In this document: one piece after another, positions 1 through 9,150 of the stretch
How the letters are laid out: every line of letters starts with the position of its first letter
Numbering within the stretch: the stretch's first letter is position 1
Virus record (IMG/VR): IMGVR_UViG_3300034524_000084
Coordinates: 33,781 to 97,780 of that record
DNA from: a virus
DNA length: 64,000 nt
Direction: 5' to 3' (one strand)
The notes under the pieces: generated by a model
What the model saw: only the letters and a program-made list of their open reading frames with translations
What the model was told of the DNA's origin: nothing
Databases searched by the model: none
Translations under genes and position numbers: made by a program

Positions 1-111
1 TCAAATTGTCATAGAACTTTTGTGTTATCTAATCCACAATTGGAGGGTTATAATTATTGCCCTGTTTGTGGTGCACGGTTTGTAGAATATGCCTACTTGG
101 AGGATGAGTAA
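1..111 (+). CDS. C-terminal end of a zinc-ribbon protein (partial)
   Basis: The frame is open from the window edge to a TAA at 109-111 and encodes 36 residues ending CPVCGARFVEYAYLEDE. The CPVCG pair, together with an upstream Cys/His (SNCHRTF), looks like the second half of a zinc ribbon of the kind found in small phage proteins. The stop overlaps the start of the next gene (taATG), which suggests translational coupling. The N-terminus lies outside the window, so no function is assigned. Confidence 0.6.
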   Translation, partial: SNCHRTFVLSNPQLEGYNYCPVCGARFVEYAYLEDE

Positions 112-602
112 TGATGCGTGAAATAAAATTCCGTGTACGGGATAAAAAAAATAAAAAGATGTATTGTGGGTTTGAACTGGACGACAAATATGAATTCGAC
201 AGACCCAATTTGATAGACTTTAATGGAGAACTATATGCATCAGGTAATATTGGAGATGGTTTTGGAAGTCAATATATAAATTATTGCAATCAGGAAGATT
301 TTGTGCTGATGCAATACACAGGATTAAAAGACAAAAACGGAAAAGAAATTTATGAAGGTGATATTGTACGAGTTATTACAGATAAGAAGGGTGTAATTGG
401 GGAAGTTGTTTATATCCCAGAAGAAACCGCTTTTTGTGTGAAAGCCAAAGGGTTTGAAACATTCCCTTTAGGATTGTTAAGTAATTTTTTTGAGATTGAG
501 GTATTAGGTAATATTTATGAAAATCCAGAGTTATTGGAGGAGGGAGGAGGTATTCTATGCAAAACAAATTGCCATATGATACATCAGCCGAAGCAGGTAT
601 AA
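111..602 (+). CDS. YopX-family phage protein
   Basis: 163 aa. The N-terminal REIKFRVRD and the central MQYTGLKDKNGKEIYEGDIV are the signature of the YopX family, small proteins common in Gram-positive phages with no settled biochemical role. GGAGG at 99-103 serves ATG 111, and an adjacent ATG at 114 is possible. The last 15 codons overlap the helicase gene, whose own strong site lies inside this frame, so the two are likely co-translated. Family assignment is firm; function is unknown. Confidence 0.85.
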   Translation: MMREIKFRVRDKKNKKMYCGFELDDKYEFDRPNLIDFNGELYASGNIGDGFGSQYINYCNQEDFVLMQYTGLKDKNGKEIYEGDIVRVITDKKGVIGEVVYIPEETAFCVKAKGFETFPLGLLSNFFEIEVLGNIYENPELLEEGGGILCKTNCHMIHQPKQV

Positions 603-1897
603 TAGCAACACTTTTGCAACATCCTGATTTTATTTTACATAGTGATTATTTGTCTGCATCGCATTTTTACCATAAAGACAATGGGGCCTTTTATTGGGCT
701 ATTCAGGAATTATACAAAAGTGGTGTAACTAAGATAGACTCGTTTAATTTACTTACACAGATTAATAGTCATAATGGAATTAAAAATTTAATAAGCAGGT
801 ATAATATTGAGTCAATAGATGACTATATAGAAAAATCAAAAAATATTGCGAGACATACAGTAGAAGAATATAAAAAATTAGTAGAAATAGTTGTAGCATT
901 AGCTTTTAAAAGAGAACTCCATAAAAAGTTAATGGAAATTGATGATGTGTGTTTAGATGAAAATAATAATGATATTGCAAAATTAAGTAATTTTGCATAC
1001 AATTCTTTAGATGAAGTTATTACTCAATTTATTACTGCGGAAACAATTGTGCTTTTTGGTGATATAGTAGATGAATTATGGAAAGAAATTGTAGAAAGGA
1101 GAAATCCTAACGGTATGTATGGAATACCATCGAAATATTCATCAATAAATAAGTATTTTACTTATGAGCCTGGTGAATTAGCTTTATTCCAAGCAAGAAT
1201 GAAGCGTGGCAAGTCTGCGTTTATGATGAATGAAGCTATACATAAATTACAAAATGGAATACCAGTTGCTTATTTTGATACTGAAATGCAGTCGAGATTA
1301 TTTTTTGAGAGAATGTTAGCTTATCTTACTAAAATCCCAGTGCAAAAAATTAAATCAGGCAATTATACTACAAGTGAGGAGCAACAAATAGAAGAAGCTA
1401 AAAAATGGTTAAAGAAACAAAAATTTGTACATATATATAACCCTGAATGGACAAATGATAAAATTCTTATTACTGCAAAAATTCTTAAACATAAAATCAA
1501 TTTAGGATTTTTGGTATTTGATTATATAAAAAGCAACACTAAATCTTCAAGTGAACAATATAATGAATTAGGGGCAAAAGCTGATTTTTTAAAAAATAAT
1601 GTAGCAGGCGCTCTTAATATTCCTGTGTTAGCGGGAGCACAACTAAACAGACAAGGACAAACAGCAGATAGTGATAAATTAGAAAGATATTGTAGTGTAA
1701 GTATAATTTGGCGAGAAAAAACAAAAGATGAAATACTTACAGATGGAGAAAATTGTGGCAACTATGCCTTAAACGTAAAATTAAATAGATTAGGTGAACA
1801 AATGCAAGAAGATGACTACATAGATTTCAGGTTTGATGGTAGTATAATGACTATCGAGGAGGCAGAGCAACATTCTAAAGAATTGCCTTTCAACTGA
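557..1897 (+). CDS. dnaB: Replicative DNA helicase, DnaB-like
   Basis: 446 aa, the usual DnaB length. Residues 1-120 resemble the DnaB N-terminal helical domain (LPYDTSAEAGIIATLLQHP). The RecA-like domain follows. Its Walker A is unusual (ARMKRGKSAF where the family has a GxxxxGK[ST] of the type ARPGMGKT), but the GKS core is kept. LVFDYIKS is the Walker B region and LAGAQLNRQ the DnaB-specific sensor motif. It should unwind DNA at the phage fork with the primase and DnaE encoded next to it. A purine-rich Shine-Dalgarno (ggaggagggaggagg) precedes ATG 557. Confidence 0.9.
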   Translation: MQNKLPYDTSAEAGIIATLLQHPDFILHSDYLSASHFYHKDNGAFYWAIQELYKSGVTKIDSFNLLTQINSHNGIKNLISRYNIESIDDYIEKSKNIARHTVEEYKKLVEIVVALAFKRELHKKLMEIDDVCLDENNNDIAKLSNFAYNSLDEVITQFITAETIVLFGDIVDELWKEIVERRNPNGMYGIPSKYSSINKYFTYEPGELALFQARMKRGKSAFMMNEAIHKLQNGIPVAYFDTEMQSRLFFERMLAYLTKIPVQKIKSGNYTTSEEQQIEEAKKWLKKQKFVHIYNPEWTNDKILITAKILKHKINLGFLVFDYIKSNTKSSSEQYNELGAKADFLKNNVAGALNIPVLAGAQLNRQGQTADSDKLERYCSVSIIWREKTKDEILTDGENCGNYALNVKLNRLGEQMQEDDYIDFRFDGSIMTIEEAEQHSKELPFN

Positions 1898-1911
1898 TTG
1901 GGGTGAGGCAT

Positions 1912-2925
1912 TTGCAAGAGATTGTGAGGCTAATCAAAGAAAGGTTGTTTAATAATCCTATTTTGATTAAAGGTATTTTAGAAAAATTAGGTTTTCATAA
2001 AATAAGAGAATTAAATAACGAAATAAGAGCAGCTTTACCTGATGGTAATAATTGGACAAGTACAGTAGTGAAACTTAATGAAAATCTTTCAACATATATA
2101 TATTCAAGAAATGACTATGATGGGGCAGATATTATATCATTAGTGCAATACATAAAAAAAATGAATTTTTGTCAAGCTATTGAATGGTTATGTTTAGAAT
2201 TAGGTATAGATTATAATAATAATGATATTGAAATAAAGCTTGAAAGTAGTTCATACAAGATTTTTAAAATGTTTGAAAAGAGGGGAGGTGAAAATATTAT
2301 CCATGAAATATTAGACGAAGAAATATTAAAACAATATGAAGATAGGGTTATACAAGAATGGCTTGATGAAGGTATTTCTGAAGAAACACAGCGTAAATTT
2401 GAGGTTAAATTTGACTCTAAAACTAATAGAATAGTGTTCCCTATTAGGGATGAAAATGGTAATCTAATTAATATTAAAGGAAGAACTTGTTTCAGTAATT
2501 ATAAGGAATTAGGTATACCTAAGTATATTTATTATTATAAGTTGGGTACTAATGATATATTGTATGGGTTGTATCAAAACAGAAATAGTATTCAAGATAC
2601 ATTAATAATTGTAGAAGGCGAAAAATCCGTTATGAAATTTGATAGTTTAGGAATCAACAATGTAGTAGCAGTTGGTACGCATACTATTAACAAATACCAA
2701 TTAGATAAAATTTTAGCTTTAAAATGCAGAGAAGTAGTTATTGCGTTTGATAAGGATGTACAATATAAAGAATTAATTGAAGAAGCTAAAAAGCTTAATA
2801 GGTACGTTAACGTAAGTATTATATATGATACTAATAATTATTTAAATGAAAAAGATGCGCCAATCGATCAAGGAATTTTAGTATGGGAAGAATTGTTTGA
2901 GAGGAGAGTTAGAATTGGAAATTAA
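1912..2925 (+). CDS. DnaG-like primase with TOPRIM domain
   Basis: About 337 aa. TTG 1912 is preferred because GGGGTGAGG ends 3 nt upstream; a GTG at 1903 in the same frame overlaps that site. Residues 20-100 align in layout with the DnaG zinc-binding domain (KIRELNNEIRAALPDG..., YDGADIISLVQYIKKMNFCQAIEWL) but lack the zinc ligands. The TOPRIM core is clear: TLIIVEGEKSVMKFDSLG and VVIAFDKD. It probably makes RNA primers for the phage fork. The C-terminus is short with no obvious helicase-binding domain. Its end overlaps the next gene by about 11 nt. Confidence 0.8.
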   Translation: MQEIVRLIKERLFNNPILIKGILEKLGFHKIRELNNEIRAALPDGNNWTSTVVKLNENLSTYIYSRNDYDGADIISLVQYIKKMNFCQAIEWLCLELGIDYNNNDIEIKLESSSYKIFKMFEKRGGENIIHEILDEEILKQYEDRVIQEWLDEGISEETQRKFEVKFDSKTNRIVFPIRDENGNLINIKGRTCFSNYKELGIPKYIYYYKLGTNDILYGLYQNRNSIQDTLIIVEGEKSVMKFDSLGINNVVAVGTHTINKYQLDKILALKCREVVIAFDKDVQYKELIEEAKKLNRYVNVSIIYDTNNYLNEKDAPIDQGILVWEELFERRVRIGN

Positions 2926-3682
2926 AGAAAAAATAGAACAAATGTGTTGGAGTTATTCTAGGTTAAATGCATATCATACTTGTCCTTATATGTTTTATCT
3001 TCAATACATAAAAGAATATCAAGGAATCCCATCGGCATTTGGCTTATTTGGAAGTTTTGTGCATTCAATTTTAGAAAAATATTTTAAAGGTGAATTACTT
3101 GTTTTTGAATTAAGTGAATATTACAAAGAAAACTTTGATAAAGAAGTATATGTAGACTTTCCTCCTAATGCTTATGTAGATTTACGCCAGCGATATTTTG
3201 AAACTGGGTTGGATTTCTTTAATAATTTTAATGGATATGAGAACTTAAAAATTCTTGAGGTAGAACCTGAAGTCAACTTTAAAATAGCTAAATATTGTAT
3301 GCGTGGGTTTATTGATTTATTAGCACGAGACCAAGATAATAACTTGATAATTATCGATCATAAAACGAGGTCAGAATTTAAATCAAGGAAGGAATTAGAT
3401 GAATATTTAAGACAATTGTATTTGTATAGCATACCAATTGTTGAAAAATATAAAGAATACCCTAAAGAACTAATTCTTAACATGATAAAAGAAAAAAGAG
3501 ATATAAAAGTAGAATATAATACTAAAAAATTAGAAGAGGCTAAAATGTGGGTAATTCATACAATTGATACGATAAAAAATGATAATGAATTTAAAGCCAA
3601 ACCATCTCAGTTTTTCTGTGATTACATATGTAGTGTTAGAGAGTATTGCCCTAATAGCAATAAGTATTTGGGGATAGCTTAG
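2915..3682 (+). CDS. PD-(D/E)XK nuclease, RecB/Cas4-like
   Basis: About 255 aa. TTG 2915 is chosen because GAGGAGAG lies 8-9 nt upstream; an in-frame TTG at 2897 lacks a site. Motifs are ordered as in RecB-type nucleases: SRLNAYHTCPYMFYLQYI, FGSFVHSILEKYF (His motif), MRGFIDLLA (GxxD), LIIIDHKT (DxK) and LRQLYLYSI (Q motif). A C-terminal cluster, FCDYICSVREYCP, with the early Cys fits the four-cysteine iron-sulfur cluster of AddB/Cas4-type enzymes. It sits inside the replication operon, so recombination or end processing is the likely role. There is no cas1 or cas2, so a CRISPR adaptation role is not supported. Confidence 0.8.
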   Translation: MEIKEKIEQMCWSYSRLNAYHTCPYMFYLQYIKEYQGIPSAFGLFGSFVHSILEKYFKGELLVFELSEYYKENFDKEVYVDFPPNAYVDLRQRYFETGLDFFNNFNGYENLKILEVEPEVNFKIAKYCMRGFIDLLARDQDNNLIIIDHKTRSEFKSRKELDEYLRQLYLYSIPIVEKYKEYPKELILNMIKEKRDIKVEYNTKKLEEAKMWVIHTIDTIKNDNEFKAKPSQFFCDYICSVREYCPNSNKYLGIA

Positions 3683-3694
3683 GGGGTATTTGAA

Positions 3695-6600
3695 ATGTTC
3701 GTGAGTTTGCATAATCACTCTATGTATTCTTTATTAGATGCTATTTCAAAACCAGACGAAATAATAGAAAAAGTTAAACAATTAGGGCAAAATGCATTTG
3801 CTATTACAGATCATGGAGTGGTTTATGGTGCAGTAGAATTTTATAAGTTAGCTAAAGAAAATGGACTCAAGTTTATTTATGGTGCTGAAATGTATATTTG
3901 TGATGATATTAATATAAGAGATAAAAATAATAAATATTATCATCTTGTTGTGTTAGCAAAAAATGAAACGGGAAGGATAAACTTAAATAAGCTAATAAGC
4001 GCAAGCAATTTAAAGGGGAAGTACTACAAACCACGTATTGATTTTAATATTCTCAAACAACATAAAGAAGGATTAATAGTTTTAAGTGCTTGTATGGCGG
4101 GGGAAATACAAAGAGCAATACAAGATAGTGATATAGTTTTAGCTAAAAAGATAGCATTAAAATATAAAAATGAATTCGGGAACGATTATTACTTAGAAAT
4201 TCAAAGTCATCGAGACCCCGAACAACAAAGACTCAATAGAATTGTAGTTGATATAGCTAAAGAATTAGGTATACCTTATGTAGTTACTACTGATAGTCAT
4301 TATGTTAATAAAGAAGACCAAGAATACCATAGTATATTTGTGTCAATAGGACGAGAAAGAGAACCAGGAGAAACATACAATGATTGTTATTGGCAGTCAG
4401 AGGAAGAAATATATAAAATTAATTTAGGAACACTCACAGAAGAAGAAATAGAAGTAGCAATAGAAAATACAGTTAAAATAGCTGAACAGTGTAATGTAGA
4501 TATGCCTTTATCACCTCCAATTATACCGCATGTGCAAATACCAAAAGAATTCAACTCTGAAATGGAATATTTAAAATATTTGTGTAAAAAAGGATGGGAA
4601 AAACGTGGTATAAGCAAACTACCAAATGTGAAAGAGTATAAAGAAAGGTTGCTTTACGAATTAGATGCTGTCGAAAAAATGGATTTTGCAGGATATTTCT
4701 TACTTGTGAGAAGTTATACAAATCAACTCAAGAGAAAAGGAATAGCAAGAGGCAGCAGTGGTGGTTCACTAATAGCATATTTGTTGGGTATCGTTGATAT
4801 TGACCCTATAAAATATGGTTTATATTTTGAAAGATTTATTGATACTTCTATATTACAAAAGATAGAAGAAGGTACTCTTAAACCAGAAGAATTAAAAGTA
4901 CCTGATATAGATGTTGATATGAGCCCAGCAGAAAGAGAAGAAGTTTTACGATTTATTATAAATACATACGGGCAAGAAAATGTGGTAAATATAGGAACAT
5001 TCCAATATTTGAGGGCTAAAAACGCCATTAAAGATATTGGTAGAGTTTTAGGAATACCTTTTGAAATTACGAATAAAATTACTAAAAACCTTGATAAAGA
5101 GACTATAGAAGAAGCTCTTGAGATGGGGTTATTAGACGAATACAAAGAGCAATATGGTGAACTATTTAAATATGCGCAAAAATTAGCGGGGCTACCAAAA
5201 GCTTTATCTGTACATGCAAGTGGGAAAATTATTACTACCAAACCAGTAAACCATTATTTCCCTGTAACAACAAATGATGATGGTGAGGTAATAATACAAT
5301 GTGATATGCATTCAGCAGAGGCATTAGGGTTAGTTAAAATTGATTTATTAGGGTTGCGTACTTTAGATGTAATATATGATGTTTTAGAGATGATAGGTAA
5401 AGATTATTCCTATATTGACCCACACAAGATTAATTTAGAAGATGATAATGTATTTAAGTTATTTAGAGATGGTAGAACTAATGGAGTGTTTCAGTTTGAA
5501 TCCAACGGAATGAAAGATGTATTAAAGAGAATGCAGGTATCAAGCTTAGATGATTTAGGTGTTGCTAATGCACTTTTTAGACCAGGAGCAAAGAAATATA
5601 TTGACAACTATATCAACAGAAAATTTGGAGTAGAAAAATTTGAGTACTTACACCCTGACTTAGAACCAATTTTAAAAAATACGTATGGTATTATAGTATT
5701 CCAAGAACAATTAATTGAAATAGGCAGATTAGCAGGATTGAGAAACCCAGACCTTTTAAGGAAGGCAACTGCTAAAAAAATACCAGAACTAATGGAGGTA
5801 ATTGAACCCGAACTTAAAGAAGGGCTCAAGAAAAGAGGATGGACTCAAGAACAAGTTGACAAATTGTGGGATGATATAATTGACTTTGCACACTATTCAT
5901 TTAATAAAGCTCATTCTTTTGCTTATGCTTTAACTGCTTACATTACAGCTTTCTTAAAGGTATATCACCCTAAAGAATTTATGTGTGCTCTATTGAATTC
6001 CTATGAAGGCAAAATAGATAAAATTGCTGAATCTTTAGAAGAATTAAGAAGGATGGAAATTCAAGTAGAAAAGTTTGATTATAAAAACTGTTATTCTTTA
6101 TGTGAAATTAAAAATGGTAAATTTTATTATGGAGTTGGGTTAATTAAACATTGTAATAGAGATATAGCTACTGAATTAAGAAAACTTAATAAACATTATG
6201 ATAGTTTTATAGATTTGTTAGTTGATATAGTTAATGAAACATCAATTAATTCAAAACAAATGGAAACATTAATAGTATTAAATTTCTTTAGTGAGTTTGG
6301 TAACAATAAAAAGTTACTAACGTTATGGAAAGAGTTTAAAGAAGGCAAAAACAAGTATAGTAAAAACTATGCTGAAAAAACCAAGGTTAAACGTGTGGAA
6401 GCATTAAAGAAAATAGAAAAAGAAATACTAAATGAGAAAATTTCCCTACATGAACAAATAATGTATGAGTACGAGTTTTTAGGTTATCCTATTTCAACTT
6501 ATGATGTGCCCAAACAATACTCTATAGTGCTTGAATTAGACAAAAAATATACTCCTAAAGTATTATTATACAATTTAAACACAGGTAAAACTGCTACAGT

Positions 6601-6769
6601 AAAAGTATCTCAAAAGTTATTCAATCGCAATAAATTTAAGGTAGGTGATGTATTATATATTACAAAATTTATTAAAAAACCTCAGGTCAAATATGAAGAT
6701 GGGCAATACATAGAAGTAAGGGGGGAATTTGATTGGTGGATTGAAAAATATGAGATAAAATCATTTTAA
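3695..6769 (+). CDS. dnaE: DNA polymerase III alpha subunit (DnaE type)
   Basis: 1024 aa. The PHP domain at the N-terminus keeps its metal-binding motifs (LHNHSMYSLLDA, AITDHGVVYG, TTDSHYV). The polymerase catalytic aspartates are in PDIDVDMSP, followed by palm/finger motifs (ARGSSGGSL, YSFNKAHSFAYAL) and a C-terminal OB-like region. It is shorter than most bacterial DnaE proteins but complete through the catalytic core. As the last large gene of the replication operon it makes the phage largely independent of the host polymerase. Start ATG 3695 follows a GGGGG site. Confidence 0.93.
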   Translation: MFVSLHNHSMYSLLDAISKPDEIIEKVKQLGQNAFAITDHGVVYGAVEFYKLAKENGLKFIYGAEMYICDDINIRDKNNKYYHLVVLAKNETGRINLNKLISASNLKGKYYKPRIDFNILKQHKEGLIVLSACMAGEIQRAIQDSDIVLAKKIALKYKNEFGNDYYLEIQSHRDPEQQRLNRIVVDIAKELGIPYVVTTDSHYVNKEDQEYHSIFVSIGREREPGETYNDCYWQSEEEIYKINLGTLTEEEIEVAIENTVKIAEQCNVDMPLSPPIIPHVQIPKEFNSEMEYLKYLCKKGWEKRGISKLPNVKEYKERLLYELDAVEKMDFAGYFLLVRSYTNQLKRKGIARGSSGGSLIAYLLGIVDIDPIKYGLYFERFIDTSILQKIEEGTLKPEELKVPDIDVDMSPAEREEVLRFIINTYGQENVVNIGTFQYLRAKNAIKDIGRVLGIPFEITNKITKNLDKETIEEALEMGLLDEYKEQYGELFKYAQKLAGLPKALSVHASGKIITTKPVNHYFPVTTNDDGEVIIQCDMHSAEALGLVKIDLLGLRTLDVIYDVLEMIGKDYSYIDPHKINLEDDNVFKLFRDGRTNGVFQFESNGMKDVLKRMQVSSLDDLGVANALFRPGAKKYIDNYINRKFGVEKFEYLHPDLEPILKNTYGIIVFQEQLIEIGRLAGLRNPDLLRKATAKKIPELMEVIEPELKEGLKKRGWTQEQVDKLWDDIIDFAHYSFNKAHSFAYALTAYITAFLKVYHPKEFMCALLNSYEGKIDKIAESLEELRRMEIQVEKFDYKNCYSLCEIKNGKFYYGVGLIKHCNRDIATELRKLNKHYDSFIDLLVDIVNETSINSKQMETLIVLNFFSEFGNNKKLLTLWKEFKEGKNKYSKNYAEKTKVKRVEALKKIEKEILNEKISLHEQIMYEYEFLGYPISTYDVPKQYSIVLELDKKYTPKVLLYNLNTGKTATVKVSQKLFNRNKFKVGDVLYITKFIKKPQVKYEDGQYIEVRGEFDWWIEKYEIKSF

Positions 6770-6781
6770 GGGGGTAAAAGT

Positions 6782-6958
6782 GTGAGTAAGAAGTTGTGGA
6801 AATTATTATGGGGTATTTTAGTTGTATTAACTTTATATAATATGGTTGGTGTTGTTTTAGATATTGTATCAATCAGTAAGTTTGCTTATGAATTGGCATT
6901 AGCTTTATTGTTTATTTTTGAGGTGTTAATGTTTAATGCTGAAATTAAAATAAAATAA
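6782..6958 (+). CDS. Small membrane protein, two predicted transmembrane segments
   Basis: 58 aa from GTG 6782, 12 nt after the polymerase stop, with GGGGG just upstream. Residues 6-29 and 35-52 are hydrophobic (LLWGILVVLTLYNMVGVV; ALALLFIFEVLMF) with Lys at both ends, so a two-pass membrane peptide is likely. No family recognised. Confidence 0.6.
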   Translation: MSKKLWKLLWGILVVLTLYNMVGVVLDIVSISKFAYELALALLFIFEVLMFNAEIKIK

Positions 6959-6977
6959 ATTTGGGAGGATGATTTGT

Positions 6978-7145
6978 ATGAAAAAATTCCAGACTATTGA
7001 AGAACTAAATGAATACATCAAAAAAGAGTATGCTTGTGAGAATATTGAAGATCTACTGAAAGACTATGAGAGAGTATTGGATATTTTAAGTAAAATAGCA
7101 TATTTGGCTAACCAGTTGATAAAACAAATTATATTGTTAAATTAA
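6978..7145 (+). CDS. Small hypothetical helical protein
   Basis: 55 aa from ATG 6978, with GGGAGG 8 nt upstream. It is Lys/Glu/Leu-rich and predicted helical. Its last codons run into the start region of the Mom-like frame in another phase, so it could be coupled to, or fused by frameshift with, that gene. No family recognised. Confidence 0.55.
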   Translation: MKKFQTIEELNEYIKKEYACENIEDLLKDYERVLDILSKIAYLANQLIKQIILLN

Positions 7146-7774
7146 TAGATAAAAAACTTGCAAAACAAATAATAATAGAAAATCATTATTCTCACAAGTG
7201 GACATCATGTAAATATGCACTTGGCTTATATGATAATAATATTTTGTTGGGAGTTGCAATTTATGGATTCCCAGTAGGACGACAAGTAGTTAAATCAATA
7301 TCGCCAATCTTAGAAAACAAAAATGTTTTAGAGTTAACAAGATTTTGGGTAAGTGATTTAGCGGAATACAATACTGAAAGTTACTTTTTGAGTTAAACTT
7401 TTAAATGGTTAAGAAATAATGATAAAGATGTTTGGGTGTTAATTGCATATTCTGATCCTATGTACGGTCATGTTGGTTATATTTATCAAGCTACTAATTG
7501 GTTGTATCAAGGGAATAGTACAATGTTGGTAAAGGGTTATTTGCATTATGTTAATGGAGAGTGGTTACATCCAAGAACTTGTGTGGCAAGATATGGGACT
7601 ATTAAATCCCATGAATTATTAAAAATAGATCCTAATTATAAAAGACGAGAAATGCCAAAAAAACATAGATATATTTATATTCTGAATAAAAAGTATAAGA
7701 AATTAATTTTAAATACTTTAAAACATCCAATATTGCCCTATCCTAAAAATAATAATGATAATGGAGGTATATAA
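7112..7774 (+). pseudogene. mom: Mom-like DNA modification protein, interrupted by an in-frame stop
   Basis: One reading frame runs 7112-7774 and is broken only by TAA at 7394-7396. The joined product resembles Mom-family adenine-modifying enzymes (GNAT-like; Mu Mom adds a methylcarbamoyl group to adenine to block restriction): IIIENHYSHKWTSCKYALG, VAIYGFPVGRQVVKS, LELTRFWVSD, then after the stop TFKWLRNNDKDVW, AYSDPMYGHVGYIYQATNWL and PRTCVARYG. The frame has no ATG, GTG or TTG before the conserved start region; a weak ATT at 7133 is possible. Both lesions argue for a dead gene, unless coupling to the upstream 55-aa ORF and readthrough operate. It lies beside two methyltransferases, consistent with an anti-restriction block. 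Confidence 0.7.
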
Positions 7775-7775
7775 T

Positions 7776-8363
7776 TTGAGTAGTACTAATAGAAGTCAAG
7801 CAAGAGATTTTCACATTTCCGATTATTATGTTACTCCCACATCAGAGATAGTAAAATTTTTGTATGAATTTTTGCAAATAGAGAGTATAGAGATAGAATA
7901 TAGAAAAAATATAAAAGTATTAGATCCAGCAGCAGGGGGAGATAAAATACATAAAATGAGCTATCCAGAAGCTTTAAAAAAGTTTGGGTTTGAAAACATA
8001 GACACTATAGATATTAGACAAGATTCGCTTGCACAATATAAACAGGATTACTTGATGACTAATTGTAAAAACAAATATGATATGATAATAACTAATCCTC
8101 CTTTCAGTCTTGCTCTAAATTTTATACAAAAAGCATTAGATGATGTAAAAGATGATGGATGGGTAATAATGTTACTACGTTTGAACTTTTTCGGTGGTAA
8201 ACAACGCTTTGGGTTCTGGCAACATAATATGCCTAAGTATTGTTTTGTACATCATAAACGTATGAGTTTCACAGATGATGGCAAGACAGATTCTATTGAA
8301 TATTGTCATATGGTGTGGCAAAAAGGATATAAATCTGAGTTCACGAAGTTGATGGTAATATAA
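7776..8363 (+). CDS. SAM-dependent DNA methyltransferase (probable adenine-N6)
   Basis: 195 aa from TTG 7776, with GGAGG 8 nt upstream; an ATG at 7755 in frame overlaps the Mom-like frame and is less likely. The N-terminus SSTNRSQARDFHISDYYVTP is typical of a phage methyltransferase family. KVLDPAAGGD is the SAM-binding motif and MIITNPPFSLA the catalytic NPPF motif of adenine-N6 enzymes. It probably methylates phage DNA against host restriction. Specificity cannot be read from the sequence. Confidence 0.8.
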   Translation: MSSTNRSQARDFHISDYYVTPTSEIVKFLYEFLQIESIEIEYRKNIKVLDPAAGGDKIHKMSYPEALKKFGFENIDTIDIRQDSLAQYKQDYLMTNCKNKYDMIITNPPFSLALNFIQKALDDVKDDGWVIMLLRLNFFGGKQRFGFWQHNMPKYCFVHHKRMSFTDDGKTDSIEYCHMVWQKGYKSEFTKLMVI

Positions 8364-8430
8364 TAATGATTTAAATAAAATTGGTCTTTTATTAAAATCA
8401 TACATTATAATAATAAGGAGACGTGATTAT

Positions 8431-9150
8431 ATGTTAGAATTGAATAAGATTTACAATATGGATTGTTTAGAAGGTCTTGATTTATTAGATAATGAGTCAG
8501 TTGACCTCATAGTAACAAGTCCTCCTTATTACAATGCCAACAAAAAATACCAGCGTGGTAGTGGAATTCATTACACAATGGATATTGGTGAACCGCTTTA
8601 TGTTGTTGAAGATATATTTCAAAAAAGTTATCGAATTTTAAAAAATGATGGTTTTTTGTGTATTAATTTAGGATTTTCATATGGTGAAACAGGTGTATTA
8701 AGACCATTTTATATTTTACAGCGAGCCATAAAATTAAAGTGGTTTGTTATTGATACAATTATTTGGGTTAAAACAAATCTAATTCCTATTAAAAATAGAT
8801 TAACTAATGCATTTGAGTATATTTTTGTTTTAGCCAAACATCCACATACTGAGTATCCTTCTAAACCTACTTATGTAAAAAATGTTATCGAGACTTCTAT
8901 ATCTAAACCAAAAGATGCTTATTTTCACAATGCAGTTTTTCCTTTAGAAATCCCTAAATTTTGTATTGAAATTTTTACTAAAAAAGGTGATATTGTTTTA
9001 GATCCTTTTATGGGTAGTGGAACAACAGCAATAGCAGCTTTAGAGTTAGGGAGAAAATTTATAGGATTCGAGATAAATCCTGAATATGTCGAGTTGGCTA
9101 ATCAAAGAATTAAGAATTATTTTAATGAAACAGGGAGCAAATCAAAATGA
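8431..9150 (+). CDS. DNA methyltransferase, beta-class (N4-cytosine or N6-adenine)
   Basis: 239 aa. The catalytic motif IVTSPPYYNANKKY is near the N-terminus and the SAM-binding motif LDPFMGSGTTAIAALELG near the C-terminus, the beta-class order. The SPPY form is more usual for N4-cytosine enzymes. AAGGAG precedes ATG 8431. The stop overlaps the next start (ATGA at 9147-9150). No cognate restriction nuclease is visible, so an orphan protective enzyme is likely. Confidence 0.88.
   Translation: MLELNKIYNMDCLEGLDLLDNESVDLIVTSPPYYNANKKYQRGSGIHYTMDIGEPLYVVEDIFQKSYRILKNDGFLCINLGFSYGETGVLRPFYILQRAIKLKWFVIDTIIWVKTNLIPIKNRLTNAFEYIFVLAKHPHTEYPSKPTYVKNVIETSISKPKDAYFHNAVFPLEIPKFCIEIFTKKGDIVLDPFMGSGTTAIAALELGRKFIGFEINPEYVELANQRIKNYFNETGSKSK

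Noticed and set aside
2915-3682. Cas4 adaptation nuclease for the CRISPR locus
   Set aside because: It lies in the replication operon 8 kb away, with no cas1/cas2; a RecB/AddB-like replication or recombination nuclease is more likely.
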